In this document: positions 1-11,912 of the stretch, piece after piece
Position numbering within the stretch: the stretch's first letter is position 1
Layout: each line of letters starts with the position of its first letter
Assembly: GCA_963931925.1 (NCBI GenBank)
Contig: OZ007569.1
Span: 4,808,507-4,872,506 of the forward strand
DNA length: 64,000 nt
Direction: 5' to 3'
DNA from: Onchidella celtica
Taxonomy: Eukaryota; Mollusca; Gastropoda; Systellommatophora; Onchidiidae
Notes under the pieces: model-generated
Told to the model about the DNA's origin: nothing
The model's database searches: none
What the model saw: the letters and a program-made list of their open reading frames with translations, nothing else
Program-made: the position numbers and the translations under genes

Positions 1-10
1 CATCATCCCT

Positions 11-11
11 C

Positions 12-80
<69 letters not shown>
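11..80. repeat. (CTAT)n microsatellite
   Basis: About 17 near-perfect CTAT units at the left edge of the window. The true array may start beyond the edge. Confidence 0.95.
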
Positions 81-310
81 TTTTCTCTCAATTTCCTACC
101 TGTCACTCTACCTCTGTGCATATATAGGTATACGGCCTATCTGCCCATTTCCAGCCTTACCTAGGTCTGTCTCTCTGCCTTCCTACCTAAACCTTCATTG
201 ACAGCCGTAGTTGCCAAAATACAAAATAAGGAAAGAGATGTCTAAATTTCTATCTAAAAGAAGACAATCTCTTTGACTGTTTTTCTACCCACCCCCCACC
301 CCAGGAAGCG

Positions 311-333
311 CATATCCGTACAACATGTTGTAC
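311..333. repeat. Palindromic motif, copy 1 (CAACATGTTG core)
   Basis: Contains the perfect 12-base palindrome ACAACATGTTGT inside a longer imperfect one. The same core with the same flanks recurs at 709-736, and one half of it at 681-700. Function unknown. Confidence 0.7.
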
Positions 334-680
334 ACACCGGAAGACTCACGGCCAGCATCAATGACCTATATTACTGACCTTGTTAATTTGCATAGTTTTT
401 AAAAATATGAATCGGCTTAATAGCAAAACAATCCGACTTCAGCTGCTCGGAGATTGCGTGATCTGCGCTAATAATGTACTTGAGTGTACGTCGATCACCA
501 ATGGCTACCCCAACCCCTTTTCGCCTGATTAGTCAATCTGACTACCGCCCATTGATACAAACTGACTAGACCCTCACGCCCCCAGGTCCATCTGACTATT
601 CCATGTGTTGTCACTTTAAATTCGTGAACACCATACCAAGTTTTGTTTCAGCAAACCTTCACCAGTCGCCCTTTTTTAGT

Positions 681-737
681 AAACATGTTGTACGGATATG
701 CACTGTCCATATCCATACAACATGTTGTACGGATATA
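681..737. repeat. Palindromic motif, copies 2 and 3
   Basis: Positions 681-700 carry one arm (AACATGTTGTACGGATAT). Positions 709-736 form a 28-bp palindrome centred at 722/723 with one mismatched pair (A715 against C730). The sequence matches the motif at 311-333. It could be a short mobile-element end or a dyad binding site. Confidence 0.7.
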
Positions 738-1693
738 CATTTCCTTAAAGAAATTACAGGTCAAGCAATTGTCCCCCCCCCCCCCAACCTCCCCTTGCAT
801 GCCGGTTCAGTAAGCTTTGGTAAGACCACCACAGAAAGAGACATGCCATGATTACTCAATAAGTCAGTGATTTGTCACCGTGTAATTATACGGGCCTAAC
901 ATTTCAGTTTTTCTTTATTTTTTATAACATTTTAAATGTCATGGAGATGACAGAACAACTTCACAGTGCCACTCCCCCCCCCCCCCCCCCCACCCCGCCC
1001 TCATCAGCATTTAAAACAGCCAGTCACTATTCAGTATCTTCAAATCTACATTAAAATTTGCTCTGAAGCGTCCTTCTCAATTTACTGTAAATATCTCATA
1101 TTCGCTTAGTTTATTTTGTTTCGTGACCGCTAGATCTACATGAAATCTATTGACTGTTTTGAGCCATTTTACCCTTCCGAGTTTTTAATTTATTTTGCTC
1201 CCCATTGGTGGGTCCGCCCATACCTTGCTGGAGACGAGCTGTTCACTCATGACTTGTCAATAGCAAATGACATAGTGGCTGCAGGAAGTCAGTGAGTGAG
1301 ATTAAAATTTAATACATCGCTACTGATTTTTATGTCCGTGTTTTCGTTCTTTTCGCTGCTGTGCCTCTTTTTTGTTGTTGTTGTTTCTGCCTGTTGTTAA
1401 TGTCAGACATTGTAGGATTCAAAGTACTTGTCCTGTGTAGACTATTTTGGATTCATTTTCAGGCAGATAGCATAGATAGATAGGTAGAAACATGTAAACA
1501 GACGGATAGGTGGATCAACTGAGGGGGGTTAGAATTAGAATTAACTTTTGAGAAAAGCAGCAAGAAACAGTCATCATTTCAGTGCAAACCAATCGAATTT
1601 GATAAAGGTTTGCAATGCTGACATCAACTCTCCGAGTAAATGATTAAAATATCAAATATTATTTAAAATGGCACTTAGATCCCTCAAACCCCC

Positions 1694-1948
1694 TCAGTTG
1701 GTTGGTTCATGGATGGGTGGATGGATTGATGGATCGAATATAATATCCCAGGGGATCAGCAAGTGTTTCCACTGGTCAGTAATAAACCTTCTATTGTAGT
1801 CCTCTGTGCCACACCCACAGCTTTCATACGTGACCATATCTAAATCCTGCTCGACGCCGCAGGCAATATAACCCTTGCTGTACTCATTGCCGTACCGCAC
1901 CCACAAGGACTTAGTATACGGCTTTATTAGCTCAAAAGCATTACGCAT
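1694..1948 (-). CDS. Possible exon or decayed coding fragment, unrecognised
   Basis: An 84-codon frame on the minus strand. Its central part, roughly residues 10-70, looks more protein-like than its surroundings: Trp, Cys, Tyr and Gly are frequent, there is no low complexity, and many codons end in G or C. It holds a YESCGCGTEDYNRRF segment and ends with QWKHLLIPWDIIF before running into a GATG-type simple repeat read as Ile-His-Pro. I recognise no family. Possible acceptors (AG after a T-rich stretch) lie just inside the 5' end. It could be a terminal exon, a pseudogene piece or chance. No neighbouring exon was found. Confidence 0.25.
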   Translation of the reverse strand: MRNAFELIKPYTKSLWVRYGNEYSKGYIACGVEQDLDMVTYESCGCGTEDYNRRFITDQWKHLLIPWDIIFDPSIHPPIHEPTN

Positions 1949-3043
1949 TCAAATAGCAAAATATATCAGGGGCCGCTTTCCGTGTCATTCCAGTGTGGCA
2001 GTTTACATGATCTAGCTAACAGGGCAAGGCTCATTCAATGTAAAAACTTCATCGCACCACAAAAACTCGGAGAACAGACAAACGGTAATCATGTCAAATT
2101 TCAAAGGTTAAGTTGACGTAACCATGGAAACTTATGGTCGCTACCCGGGGTGGGTGGGGGTGGGGCGGTCCCCTTGACTCCATGAAAGCAAATTACTTTT
2201 TTTTTGAATAAACAAACAAAAAAGAATATGTGTGTTTGTGTTTGGGCGCGTGTTTGAGAAAAAAAAAGAGGAGTGGGGGGGGGGGGGGGGAGGGGGGGGG
2301 CTGTTCTAGGCTAATTCAGTTATGAAGGGGAACATAAAAATAAACCTTAAAAAAAAGAAAAGAAACAAACATAAAACTCTTGCCGTGGACTTTCATACCA
2401 TGTGGTCAATCCTAGATGGACCTTGGTCATTTGCGTACGTTGACACTCGAGAACTGAGCAAGTTAATTCCTCTGCGGGTCCCAACGCACCTGCCTGTATA
2501 TGGTATACTCTTGAGTATAGTACGGTGTTTATGTAACTTTCGTCATGTACGATCGAGTGGAATTGTGCTGAGCTGGGACTTGTCTCTCTGGTCTACAGAC
2601 TTCTTGGGAGAGATAATCCTGGACACCATCACGCATGGTTTCCCGTTGCGTACAGATCAATTGACAAACTACACGGAGCCGTATCGAACTAAATAATCTA
2701 CGTCTTGTACATTTAATTATTAACGTAGATCGAAGGCTTCTCGAGGGAGGAAATAAAACTGTGAAGGATTAATTAAAAGCTCATGTGTGCAGTTTTGATG
2801 GGGGCTATGTCGCTGTGATTCAGGGCAGTGACTTAGATTTGTTGGGTAGAAATGCGGATCAATTCGTGAACGCATGGTTACCGATAGACGGAGTATTATG
2901 ACAAAGTTCAGCACGTTGATTTTTTTTTTCTCCATACATGGAAAAATAAAAAGTCAACTCAGCAGGTATTGGTAATACATGTAGTGGGAAGTTTTAATGT
3001 GATTGGATCTGCTGGGATAGATTGTGCGAGGGCAAGATGAAAA

Positions 3044-3266
3044 TGAGAGAGAGAGAGAGTGTGTGAAAGAGAGAGAGAGAGTGTGAAAGAGAGAGAGAGA
3101 GAGTGTGAAAGAGAGAGAAAGAGTGAAAGAGAGAGAGAGAGGGTGAAAGAGAGAGAGAGAGAGAGTGAAAGAGAGAGAGAGAGAGAGTGAAAGAGAGAGA
3201 GAGAGTGAGTGAAGGAGAGAGAAAGAGAGAGAGAGGGGGGGGGCGAAAGAGACATTGAGACATCCT

Positions 3267-3299
<33 letters not shown>

Positions 3300-3353
3300 A
3301 AATAGAGAGACACAAAGAGAGAGAATGAGACAGAGAGCGAGCGAGAGAGAAAG
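3044..3353. repeat. (GA)n tract with higher-order GTGTGAAAGAGA units
   Basis: Imperfect GA repeat in which blocks of GA are punctuated by GTGTGAAA or GTGAAA every 20-30 bp, so there is second-level periodicity. Long minus-strand frames of Ser-Leu repeats across it are by-products of the repeat, not genes. Confidence 0.95.
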
Positions 3354-3827
3354 AAAGATCTGTAAAAACCGGGAGAGAGAATAACAAGACGTCAACAGAA
3401 AAGTAAAGTAAAGGAAAGAAAGAGGTATTGAAGAGAGGGAATGAAAGAGGGAACGCGAGAGAGACAGACAGACGGACAGACAATGGTCAGTGGTGACATT
3501 ATACATAGACATAGAGGGATCATTCTTCTTGAAAAGAACAATGCATGTATTCATAATCCGTCAGTCCATCCTTCTAGCCCTGCCATCCCCCCCCCCTCCC
3601 GACACACAGCACTGAGAGTGCACGTCCAGCGGCGCACTATGACGTTAATGTAAGTATTTACTGAGCGTGATCAAGCAGGTTTGCGTAGATGGTGCGACAT
3701 TGTGTAAACAATACTACATATCGCAGGCCGCGAACTCATGGCAGGTTCATCCACGAGTGTCCTTTGTTTGACCCGCTACCTGAACTTAAAAAACCGCGCA
3801 CTGGACAGTAGACAAGATTGAATGGTG

Positions 3828-3928
3828 TTAGGGGGGCGTAGTCTGATTACAAAGCCAAGTACAGAGAATACTGAGTTGCGTTCATTGTTCAACAATGCCT
3901 TACAGTGTGAAGTACTACGCGCCCCTAA
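3828..3928. mobile_element. 101-bp inverted-repeat element (MITE-like), copy A
   Basis: Starts TTAGGGG and ends CCCCTAA. The ends are inverted repeats: TTAGGGGGGCGTAGT against the reverse complement of ACTACGCGCCCCTAA, with one internal difference. A second copy of exactly the same length, sharing the interior motifs (ATTACAAAG, AATACTGAGTT), lies at 15125-15225. No open frame. Superfamily not assigned, because no clear target-site duplication lies outside the ends. Confidence 0.75.
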
Positions 3929-4079
3929 GGCCCGGCGCGCATTATGTTAAAATTAACCGCCCGTTCAATGCAAGCAATCTTTCGCGTGACGTGCAGCACG
4001 GTTTACTCTTTGCCAGGCAAGCAAAAATCTGCGTTTGCACGCCGTGCAGCAGGCGAAGCGGGATAGTGTGCGCGGCCCC

Positions 4080-4267
4080 TAAAGGGCAAGCCAGACCAAG
4101 GCTGGCGTAGACCCCACGCTGGTGGCTCACCACCTAATTAGTATGCATCATACTAAAACACTACTCACAACCCAAACCCCGGCAGTGTGGGCAGTTAGTA
4201 GTGTTATAAGATGGTGAGTGAGCCACCAGTGTGGGACCTACGTCAGCCTTGGTCTGGCTTGCTCCTT
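4080..4267. mobile_element. 188-bp foldback element with arms of about 55 bp
   Basis: The left arm (about 4080-4134) and right arm (about 4212-4267) are inverted copies sharing GCAAGCCAGACCAAGGCTG and CTGGTGGCTCAC, with a further short inverted match, ACACTACT, at 4158-4165 and 4197-4205. The spacer is about 75 bp. The structure is that of a foldback MITE. It lies 150 bp right of the 101-bp element, so the two may be nested or composite. No coding capacity. Confidence 0.75.
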
Positions 4268-6463
4268 ACAACAGCCACTGCAGATTGCGTGGTCTGGTGG
4301 CGCATTGAGATGAGACTGTTGTGTCTCGGGTTTTAGTGTAAAATGTGAACTATGGAATTAGACGGAACCTGGCACACTGGCGAGACTCACACAAATCTAT
4401 CTCATAGTTCGGGCGCGACAATTCTGTCTTGAGTCAGCTCGAGGGAAAAGAGACCTCACGCACTGCGTTCAAGCACATGCCAAATAGACCTATCCGAGTG
4501 CGTCACCAATCTAAATTTAAAACATCTTAACTGTTATTTTTAGCCATTTGTCAGATATCTCCATGAATTAAAATTGATTAGATTCCAGTGTTGGCCGCTG
4601 ATCAGTTTATCAATAATGCGAACCGTGGATTTTTAATGTCCTTCTGTGGCTCATGAAGGGGTCGCCATGGAGCTATGTGTACCAGCGATATGAACTGCGT
4701 TAAGCGGCATCATCGACTGACTGTGTTACGCCAAACAAAAGGCTGCTGTTACAAGCACGTACGCACCCCAAGCGTTTTGCAGTAGGGGTGCGTACGTATA
4801 CGTATTGTCCCTAATCCTGTCTTTATCCTCAACCCTAAATCTTATCGAATCCCTAACCCCCCCCCCCCCCCCCTGTTCTTTCAACCAAAAAAGCAGGAGG
4901 ACAACACAAAGAAAATCTGAAAGAATAATCCCTCTATAATTAATTAAGGCTGTTGTCAGGAGCATTTCGGGAGGAGCTCTCTAGCTCTGGAGTCACTAAA
5001 GGCTTTTAAATACGTGCCCCTAGAGCAAAAACTTGGGGGAACGTACGTACTTGTAACAACATTTGAAACAAGAAAATTCTAGGCTTTTCTTGTCAAGATG
5101 TGGTGATCTATCGAACAAGTTCAATTGGATTGTGCGAGCATTTTTGTTTTTAAAATTCTAGATGTTATGTCAAGTTGGAGTTTACCTTTGTGTATGTGGT
5201 AGGGGGTGGGGGTGGCAGGGTGGGTTTACATGACACTTTGTCCCAAATCAGTGTATTAAACTATGCCCCCATCCTTATCAAAGACAGAAGCTGATCCTTG
5301 TAAACACACACCCATTCATACTGAGCTGAACGTACAGTAATATCAGTTAACTCCATGTACTAAGTCATCTCTTCAAAATTATATTGATGTAAAAGATTAG
5401 CCCCCTTTTCCCCTCCCCCACCCCCCCCCCCCCTCCCCCATGACTTTGTAAAGGATAACGTTCCAACAAAATAGGCTTCGTTTGAAACATTTCCCCGTGA
5501 TTCACTTTTCGAAACGTTTGTTGGTAATCTTTTTGAGGCATTTTAAAAAAAAATGTTTTATCTCTATTTCAAAACAAAAATGCCAATCTTCCTTCAAGAT
5601 TTCCGGTGGTTGATAACGCTGTGTGAAACATCAACAGTTTATAGAGTTAGCTGGCTCTTAACCAAACTTTTCTTGTGTATGTGTGTGTTTGCTTTGTTTA
5701 CTATCGAATTGTGCAAATGGCCGCGATAGTTTTGATTTCTCAATCAAAATGCCATCGTGCAAAAAAATTGGAGCCGAAAAAAAGACTTTGAAAAGGATTT
5801 TTAAGAAAATATTTGGCACTCATCCACTAAATGAAATCAGTAAAAACAAAATTAAATAATCAGACAAGACGAATTTTCATAAATGGCAGATTATGCTCGA
5901 AAACTAAAGAGAATAAGATAGTTTTCTGGCCTATGATTTTAGTTCAGTATTTGAAACACAGAGAAATGTAGGGTCGGTGTCTGCTGCTATTCACCAATAA
6001 ATTCAGCCTGTCGCATGTGTAGGCTAATCAGTAACGATGTTGAAATGATTAAAAATCGAATTGCTCAATTGTTCCCGGAATGTAGAAATAGGCCAGCCGT
6101 GTGTGCTGAAAGCAGAGGATGTGAAATAGACTCTAAGATTTCATCATTACGGATCCAGTAAGAACTGAATGAAAATGTTGAATGTGACGTGCTGATATAA
6201 TTGTCTGGCTTTCGGATCTGCGACTTACATTTGTTTGTTACGGTTCACATGTCAAACTGAAATGCTGACGCGTTAGCGCAGTGTTGCAGTGCTTGAGCTC
6301 TGTAGATCTAGTTAGCTTTACTTATGGCTGAACTTACCAAGCTGGTCACACACACAGATCTACCTACAGTAACTGCAGTGTGTGGGCATACGTCACAGCG
6401 GGTCTCAAATTTTGTTTTAGGGTGTGTCGGAACATCTACTATAATTATGCAGATTGAATCAAG
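4268..6463. other. Non-coding stretch, nothing recognised
   Basis: AT-rich, with C runs at 4857-4873 and 5421-5433. I see no exon, RNA gene or transposon end here. Confidence 0.55.
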
Positions 6464-6580
6464 CAACCAACCAACCAACCAATCAACCGACCGACCGACC
6501 GACCGACCGACCGACCGACCGATCGACCGACCGACCGACCAACCAACCAACCAACCAACCAATCAACCAACCAATCAATC
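6464..6580. repeat. Compound tetranucleotide tract (CCAA)n(CCGA)n(CCAA)n
   Basis: About 29 tetranucleotide units. The central block is CCGA, with one CCGATCGA variant, and both flanks are CCAA with CAAT variants, giving a roughly symmetric array. Open frames on both strands (Pro-Thr-Asn-Gln and Val-Gly-Trp-Leu repeats) are by-products. Confidence 0.95.
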
Positions 6581-7338
6581 GTTCGTCCATTTTCTCTGGT
6601 AATGTAGTGTATACGAAGTATTTTGCAGTGGTTTAATGTCGTAACGCGATTATCATAAATTATGCCTAAGCAGTCTACATAACTGATTTTGTATTGAAAG
6701 GGAGAATGATGAAGGGCCTTTTATAATTCCCATGCACGTCAAAGCCCTTCTCAGAGTTAACAAGAGCGTATCTGGGAATAGGTCTGGATTTTGTCCAAGT
6801 TGGAGCAGTGCCTGAGATAGAGTTTCAGCCGATAGATTACATTGTGATTTAACCAGCAGGCCGGGCCATTAGCTTTTGAAATTCTATCTGCTCTCCGTGT
6901 ATCGCTGGCCAAATCCAGCCGGTGTACAGCCAAAATAGAGCCGGGGTAGAAAGCACGTGGTTTGCAAGGAAACGCTGTTTTTTTCCCTGTGCTAACATGA
7001 ACATTGCGTGTACCGGCACAGTCTAGTTCGTGTAGATATTTGATTGGTCTCCCACTCGATCTTAAAAATACGATGCGAAATCGATTTTTAACAAATTTAA
7101 TCACTACATGTCTGGCAAAGATTTTTAAGTAACGCTTGAAGTATATTTTTAGACTTGTCTACCACCCATCTATATACTAAAGCATCGATCTGTTGATTTG
7201 AATGTCCTTGCAATTTTTTATTTTTTAAGTTTGTCTGTCTCTCTTGTCTACAATAGACTATTCTTTGTCTTACAGTACCGAGAGAATAGATGTAGAAAAG
7301 GCAAGACATTAGTGAATGAAATGGGAAACGAATGATAT
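6581..7338. other. Non-coding stretch, nothing recognised
   Basis: AT-rich. The minus-strand frames of 115 and 70 codons here carry no domain I recognise. Confidence 0.5.
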
Positions 7339-7537
7339 GAGTGAGAGAGAGAGGGAGAGAGGGGGAGAGAGAGAGAGAGAGAGGGAGAGAGAGAGAGAGA
7401 GGGGAGAGAGGGAGAGAGAGAGAGGGAGAGAGAGAGAGAGAGTGAGGGAGAGAGAGAGAGGGAGAGAGAGAGAGAGAGAGGGAGAGAAAGGGGGAGAGAG
7501 AGAGACAGACAGAAACAGACAGACAGACAGACAGAGA
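7339..7537. repeat. (GA)n tract ending in (GACA)n
   Basis: GA repeat interrupted by GGGAGA, passing into GACAGACA units at about 7503-7537. The Arg-Glu reading frame is not a gene. Confidence 0.95.
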
Positions 7538-9684
7538 TTATTAAAACAACATCATTGCGATTTCAATGTCAGTGAAAGCAAAATTTGAAAAATAAAGACA
7601 GAACTGTGCCCACCAAGAAAGGAAACATGAATCAACAGTGTTTTTCAGTGACATGATCAGACATTAGTTCATGTATAGCGGGAAGTATAATGCTAAGCAC
7701 ATTACTCGTGGCAAATGGCTGAGCCTTTATTTTGTGAGAACTATGTCCATTTTATTGTTGCTGGTCAAGTACTGAATTTTACCTTTAGAAATTGTAGTGT
7801 AGTGTAGAGTAATTCCATGAAAATGTGTCAGCCTTGGACTCTTTTGTTCGTTAATCCACTTCTGGGAGTGGAGAGGGGTTTGTGGGCGGGGGGGGGGGGA
7901 ATGAAACCCTTACGTATCGATGTATCGCCATTGTAAGCACGCATGGTGTAGTTTACAGCGTTGAATGTACCAGGGCAATTTACACTATTGATTTCTGTCC
8001 GATTGTTTCCAACATTTTGCTGCCTTTTGTCCGGGCAGTGAAGTTTGTCACATTATAGCCTTTGTGTACAACACAAGAATGACCTTTCTGTTTATATAAT
8101 TCATTGGAGAAAAGCTGGAAAAGAGATGAGGGTGAGAAGTAACGAACATGGTGGACGATGATCAAGTGAAATGACACTACAGTTAGCGAGCTAGACACCA
8201 CTTTGTTACAGCAGCTGAGTTAGGCTCAGTCCAGCAGCTGCTGCATTCATTACTGAACAGTACAGGAATGTATGGGGATGTATTACCAGGCTGCTGTAAG
8301 TAACTGTAGCCTGTGAAAAGGTTTGTGTCCAGGCCCTTGGCTTGCGCGGTTCTATGATGGGAGACAGAAACCTTTCAGAGTAATCTCTTAAACATGGTTA
8401 ATCTGAATTAATTACGTCATATCCGTATTATCTAACGCTTAAATCTGCACTCTTGTTTTCGTTGCATGCTATTAGCACTTCCTAATGGTGGAAAACAGAA
8501 CCAGGTACAAAACTGTTAATCCCAACTGTAATGGAAACTTCCACATGCCCCACCCCCACCCGCCTCGCCATCCTGGAGTGTACACAACAGGGATCACTCA
8601 ATGACTGACCAAAGCTCATCGTTGCCCAGGAGTTGTCTCTCGTGAAATCAAAAACAAAACCAAACAAAAATTGTAATTCAGCCAACAGGGTGGTTTTGCG
8701 AAACAATCCACATTACAATGGTCATGACACTTATATATCCATGAAATCTTACAGAACAGTAACACCGTTTTGTTTTTTTTGTTTTTTCTTTTCGCATCAC
8801 GACTTGTGTGCTGAAATCAGTTTTTAGGTCGACTTTCTCAGTAAAAAGCAAGTATGATGTGATAAGGAAACTAATTTTCACCCTGGCCGACACGAAACTC
8901 TTGTAACTACAAAACTACAAGAAACTCATACCATTTAAGAAATTCATCAGTGGGAAATAATAAAATTCAACACGCAATAATACTTTTGGCTCAGACGTGT
9001 GCCCCGTTTTCTTACTGTAGTCATATTCAGAGGATCACAATGATCTAATTCAGTAGGGATCAGTTCCGTGTTCCCCGAGTGGGGAGGTTAAGGTTATCCC
9101 GCTGTAATTCATGTTTTCCTGTATGGAAAATTACCTAACACAAGCCCCCCATCCCCCTCCCCCCTCCCCCACGCCCCCCGTGGAATAGAACAGCGTCATT
9201 GTACCAGTTAGAGGCCCATCTGTCCGCTGATTTCATTTCCATCGGCAGGTGTGCACTGTAGTGTAAAATTCATATCATGTGAAATGTGAGATACTCATTA
9301 TAGGCCTATAGCTTATGGAAACATACAATAAGGAAAGGCTTGGCACATGAGCTTGAATTTAATGGGAATACAGATAGTCCTACACTGGGAAAGCATGGCA
9401 CTAGCCTCTGAAGTCAGTTTAGTTACAGGCTCTAGAATTTTGGCACAATCATGGAATGGTTCGTTGATAATGTAAGTACTGCCCGTGTCTAGCCTTGACG
9501 TGTGGCAAATGGTCACTAAACTGATTATTTGAATACGTGGCCTGACCGCATGCTAAATAGTCACGAAACTGTTTGCTTGACCATTAGAAACTAGTGGCAG
9601 AAATGATTAGAGATCTGCCAACTTTCCAAGGCTAAGTTACACGCTGTGAATTGTATCATGAAGTTTGTCTGGCGGTAGTGGTAG
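7538..9684. other. Non-coding stretch, nothing recognised
   Basis: Unique-looking AT-rich sequence with a G run at 7888-7899 and a C-rich patch near 9145-9180. No supported gene. Confidence 0.5.
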
Positions 9685-10098
9685 GCTAACAACAGTGTTG
9701 CCGGTCCTTGGGATTTTTCCTAAGATCTTGGGATTCTGCCTTGGGATCTTGGTATTTTTTTTTCAAGATCTTGGGATTTTTCATGCCTTTGTGTATTTCT
9801 TATTGTTTCTTTGTTGAACAAGTCACAAAATTGCCCTTCCCCTCACAACGCCGTGTGCGACTTTTAAAAAAAGGCGAATAGAGCTTACTGGGCTAAGGCG
9901 TAGTTTGAGTTTGCTTATTTATGAGCATTTTTCGCGTCATCCATGAGTTAATCACTGCCATTGTTTAGTTTAGATTCAAGATATTTCGAAATTGTTAATT
10001 TTTGATGTACTTTTTTTGTGTTGAATAAAAAAATCTTGGGATTTTGTACTTCATTTTTGGGACTTTCGAAAATCCTCACCGGCAACGTTGGCTAACGA
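9685..10098. mobile_element. hAT-type non-autonomous element (MITE), 398 bp plus target duplication
   Basis: The element runs from 9693 (CAGTGTTGCCGGT) to 10090 (ACCGGCAACGTTG). The terminal inverted repeats match at 11 of 13 positions and begin with CA, as hAT ends do. The flanking 8-mers, GCTAACAA (9685-9692) and GCTAACGA (10091-10098), match at 7 of 8, the 8-bp target-site duplication expected of hAT transposition. Inside, TTGGGATTTT-like motifs recur about six times near both ends, typical of subterminal transposase-binding repeats. There is no transposase frame, so the element depends on an enzyme encoded elsewhere. Confidence 0.85.
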
Positions 10099-10556
10099 TA
10101 TATCCAGCGATGACCAAGCTCAGAACGAGGCGACAGACAAGCTAATGTCACGTATTAATTACAATCAGCACGACACAACAGGCGAGACATATTGTCCCCC
10201 CCCCCCCCAAACTTTGAAGTCCCACCATCAATGATTAATGGAAGTAATTGAAGACTACAGCTGACTGCGTGGTGAGAACTTACTGGTATATTTACCACGT
10301 ATTGAACTATAATTGGTCGGTCAAAGGGTAAAATTTACTAACCATTTGCTAACTAAAAAAGCACAGTGGGCGGGACGGATGCTGTGTTTGGTTACGACGA
10401 GTGTTTTCCTTATAAAGCTGAGCCGTCAAAGGTACGTAGTTTGGGGAAAGGGGAAATGGTTGAAAAATTAAATAATGTAACTGTGAAGTGGATAAGAATA
10501 TTACAATTTCGTAAACAGGGAATAATTAACTCAATAATGAGGCTTAAACGACCATT

Positions 10557-10718
<162 letters not shown>

Positions 10719-10719
<1 letters not shown>

Positions 10720-11912
10720 TGATCACCATTTCAAGTCATTCTCCCCGTGCCAAGGAACTGAGTTGAATAAAATAGAAAAAACAAAACAAAACAAACAAAA
10801 AACAAATAAAAAAACGCGAAAAGGATAAAATGTCAGCCAAAGACAGAGCAAGTAATAAAGACAATAATACAGATAGAGCATAGAATGTCGCTCCATAAAA
10901 TAAACAAACAAACAAACAAACACATCCTAAACGAATTCCTCTATTCTAACATGCCCAGCGTGTTGACTGTAATTTCTTCGTGTTTCATTGTAGGGCCTAC
11001 TATTTTTATCTGTCCGACAGATCGGATGTCATTTTAAACCCCTCAGTTGATAAATTTCAGCCTAACAACATAAATACCCAGAAATTGAATATCTTGATAA
11101 TGCATTTGAACGTTGATTGGACCAAGGACGATGAAATAATTAGTTAACTGTTACTAGAAACAGACCCAATGATCTTTCTGTCCACCACACTCTTAAAAAC
11201 AAATAAACACTCTTTATGCACCGTTTCTGCCTACCTTTTCTTTTATAAAGCTATTCATTATGTTTACTTGTACCAGAGAGCATACAAAATATCTTGTTAC
11301 TGTAGGCTCTTTGCTTGTACTTTGTTAGTCTTGTGGGTGAATATGAACATTCATTTGCGCATGGGTGCCTTGCATTTAGTATTGAAATAATAACACCTAT
11401 TCAACCCCGCTGCCTCTTCTTCATCATTTTCCTGGTTCGTTATTCTCAGTTTTTATCTTCCCTGCCCATTCTCTTATCCTCCACCAGCATTTAAGTAACA
11501 CCTATTACGCCTCCACTCACTTGGACGATTTATCAAGATGAGTGATGAAAAACAAAAATGTGAGAAAATCGTGGTGCCCATGACATTCGGTAACACCAGG
11601 CGGCGCAAAAACTCATTCTGCAGTGCTCTTTTGAACACATCGACGCATTTAGAGCTCACGTAATGGGAACTGATCATGTAAACACATAGGCCGTGTACCT
11701 TGGAAATACCAGAGCGACACGGTAAGCCCTAACCTTGTTTCTAATGTGTCTATTGTGTTTCTAAAAATAGCTTGGTATGTGGTCTACCTTCGTCAGCAGG
11801 TAGATGCACGGCCAGGCATTTCCCTTTTTGACTGCGAGCGAGGGTACTCACTCTCACTCCTCGCGTCAGCGCGCGGTGCCCGAGCGTGTTACGTGCGTAT
11901 GAGGGCGGCCTG
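10719..11912. other. Non-coding stretch, nothing recognised
   Basis: A-rich simple sequence near 10770-10920, including (AAAC)n at 10900-10920, then unique sequence. No supported gene. Confidence 0.5.

Larger units (their letters stand above)
81..3043. other. Non-coding stretch, no recognised gene
   Basis: AT-rich sequence with homopolymer runs (C at 773-785 and 974-991, G at 2275-2300 broken by one A). Apart from the palindromes and the weak minus-strand reading frame listed separately, I see no exon, RNA gene or transposon end. A 124-codon plus-strand frame at 2322-2696 has no recognisable domain. Confidence 0.6.

Noticed and set aside
2322..2696. 124-codon plus-strand frame
   Set aside because: No domain, lysine-rich start from an A-rich run, no splice context; within the range of chance frames in 64 kb of AT-rich DNA.
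2954..3554. Minus-strand Ser-Leu-rich frames up to 186 codons
   Set aside because: Pure by-products of the GA repeat; the same effect is seen at 7339, 10557, 28101 and 53231.
6265..6310. tRNA-like A-box (GCGTTAGCGCAGTG)
   Set aside because: No B-box within 100 bp.
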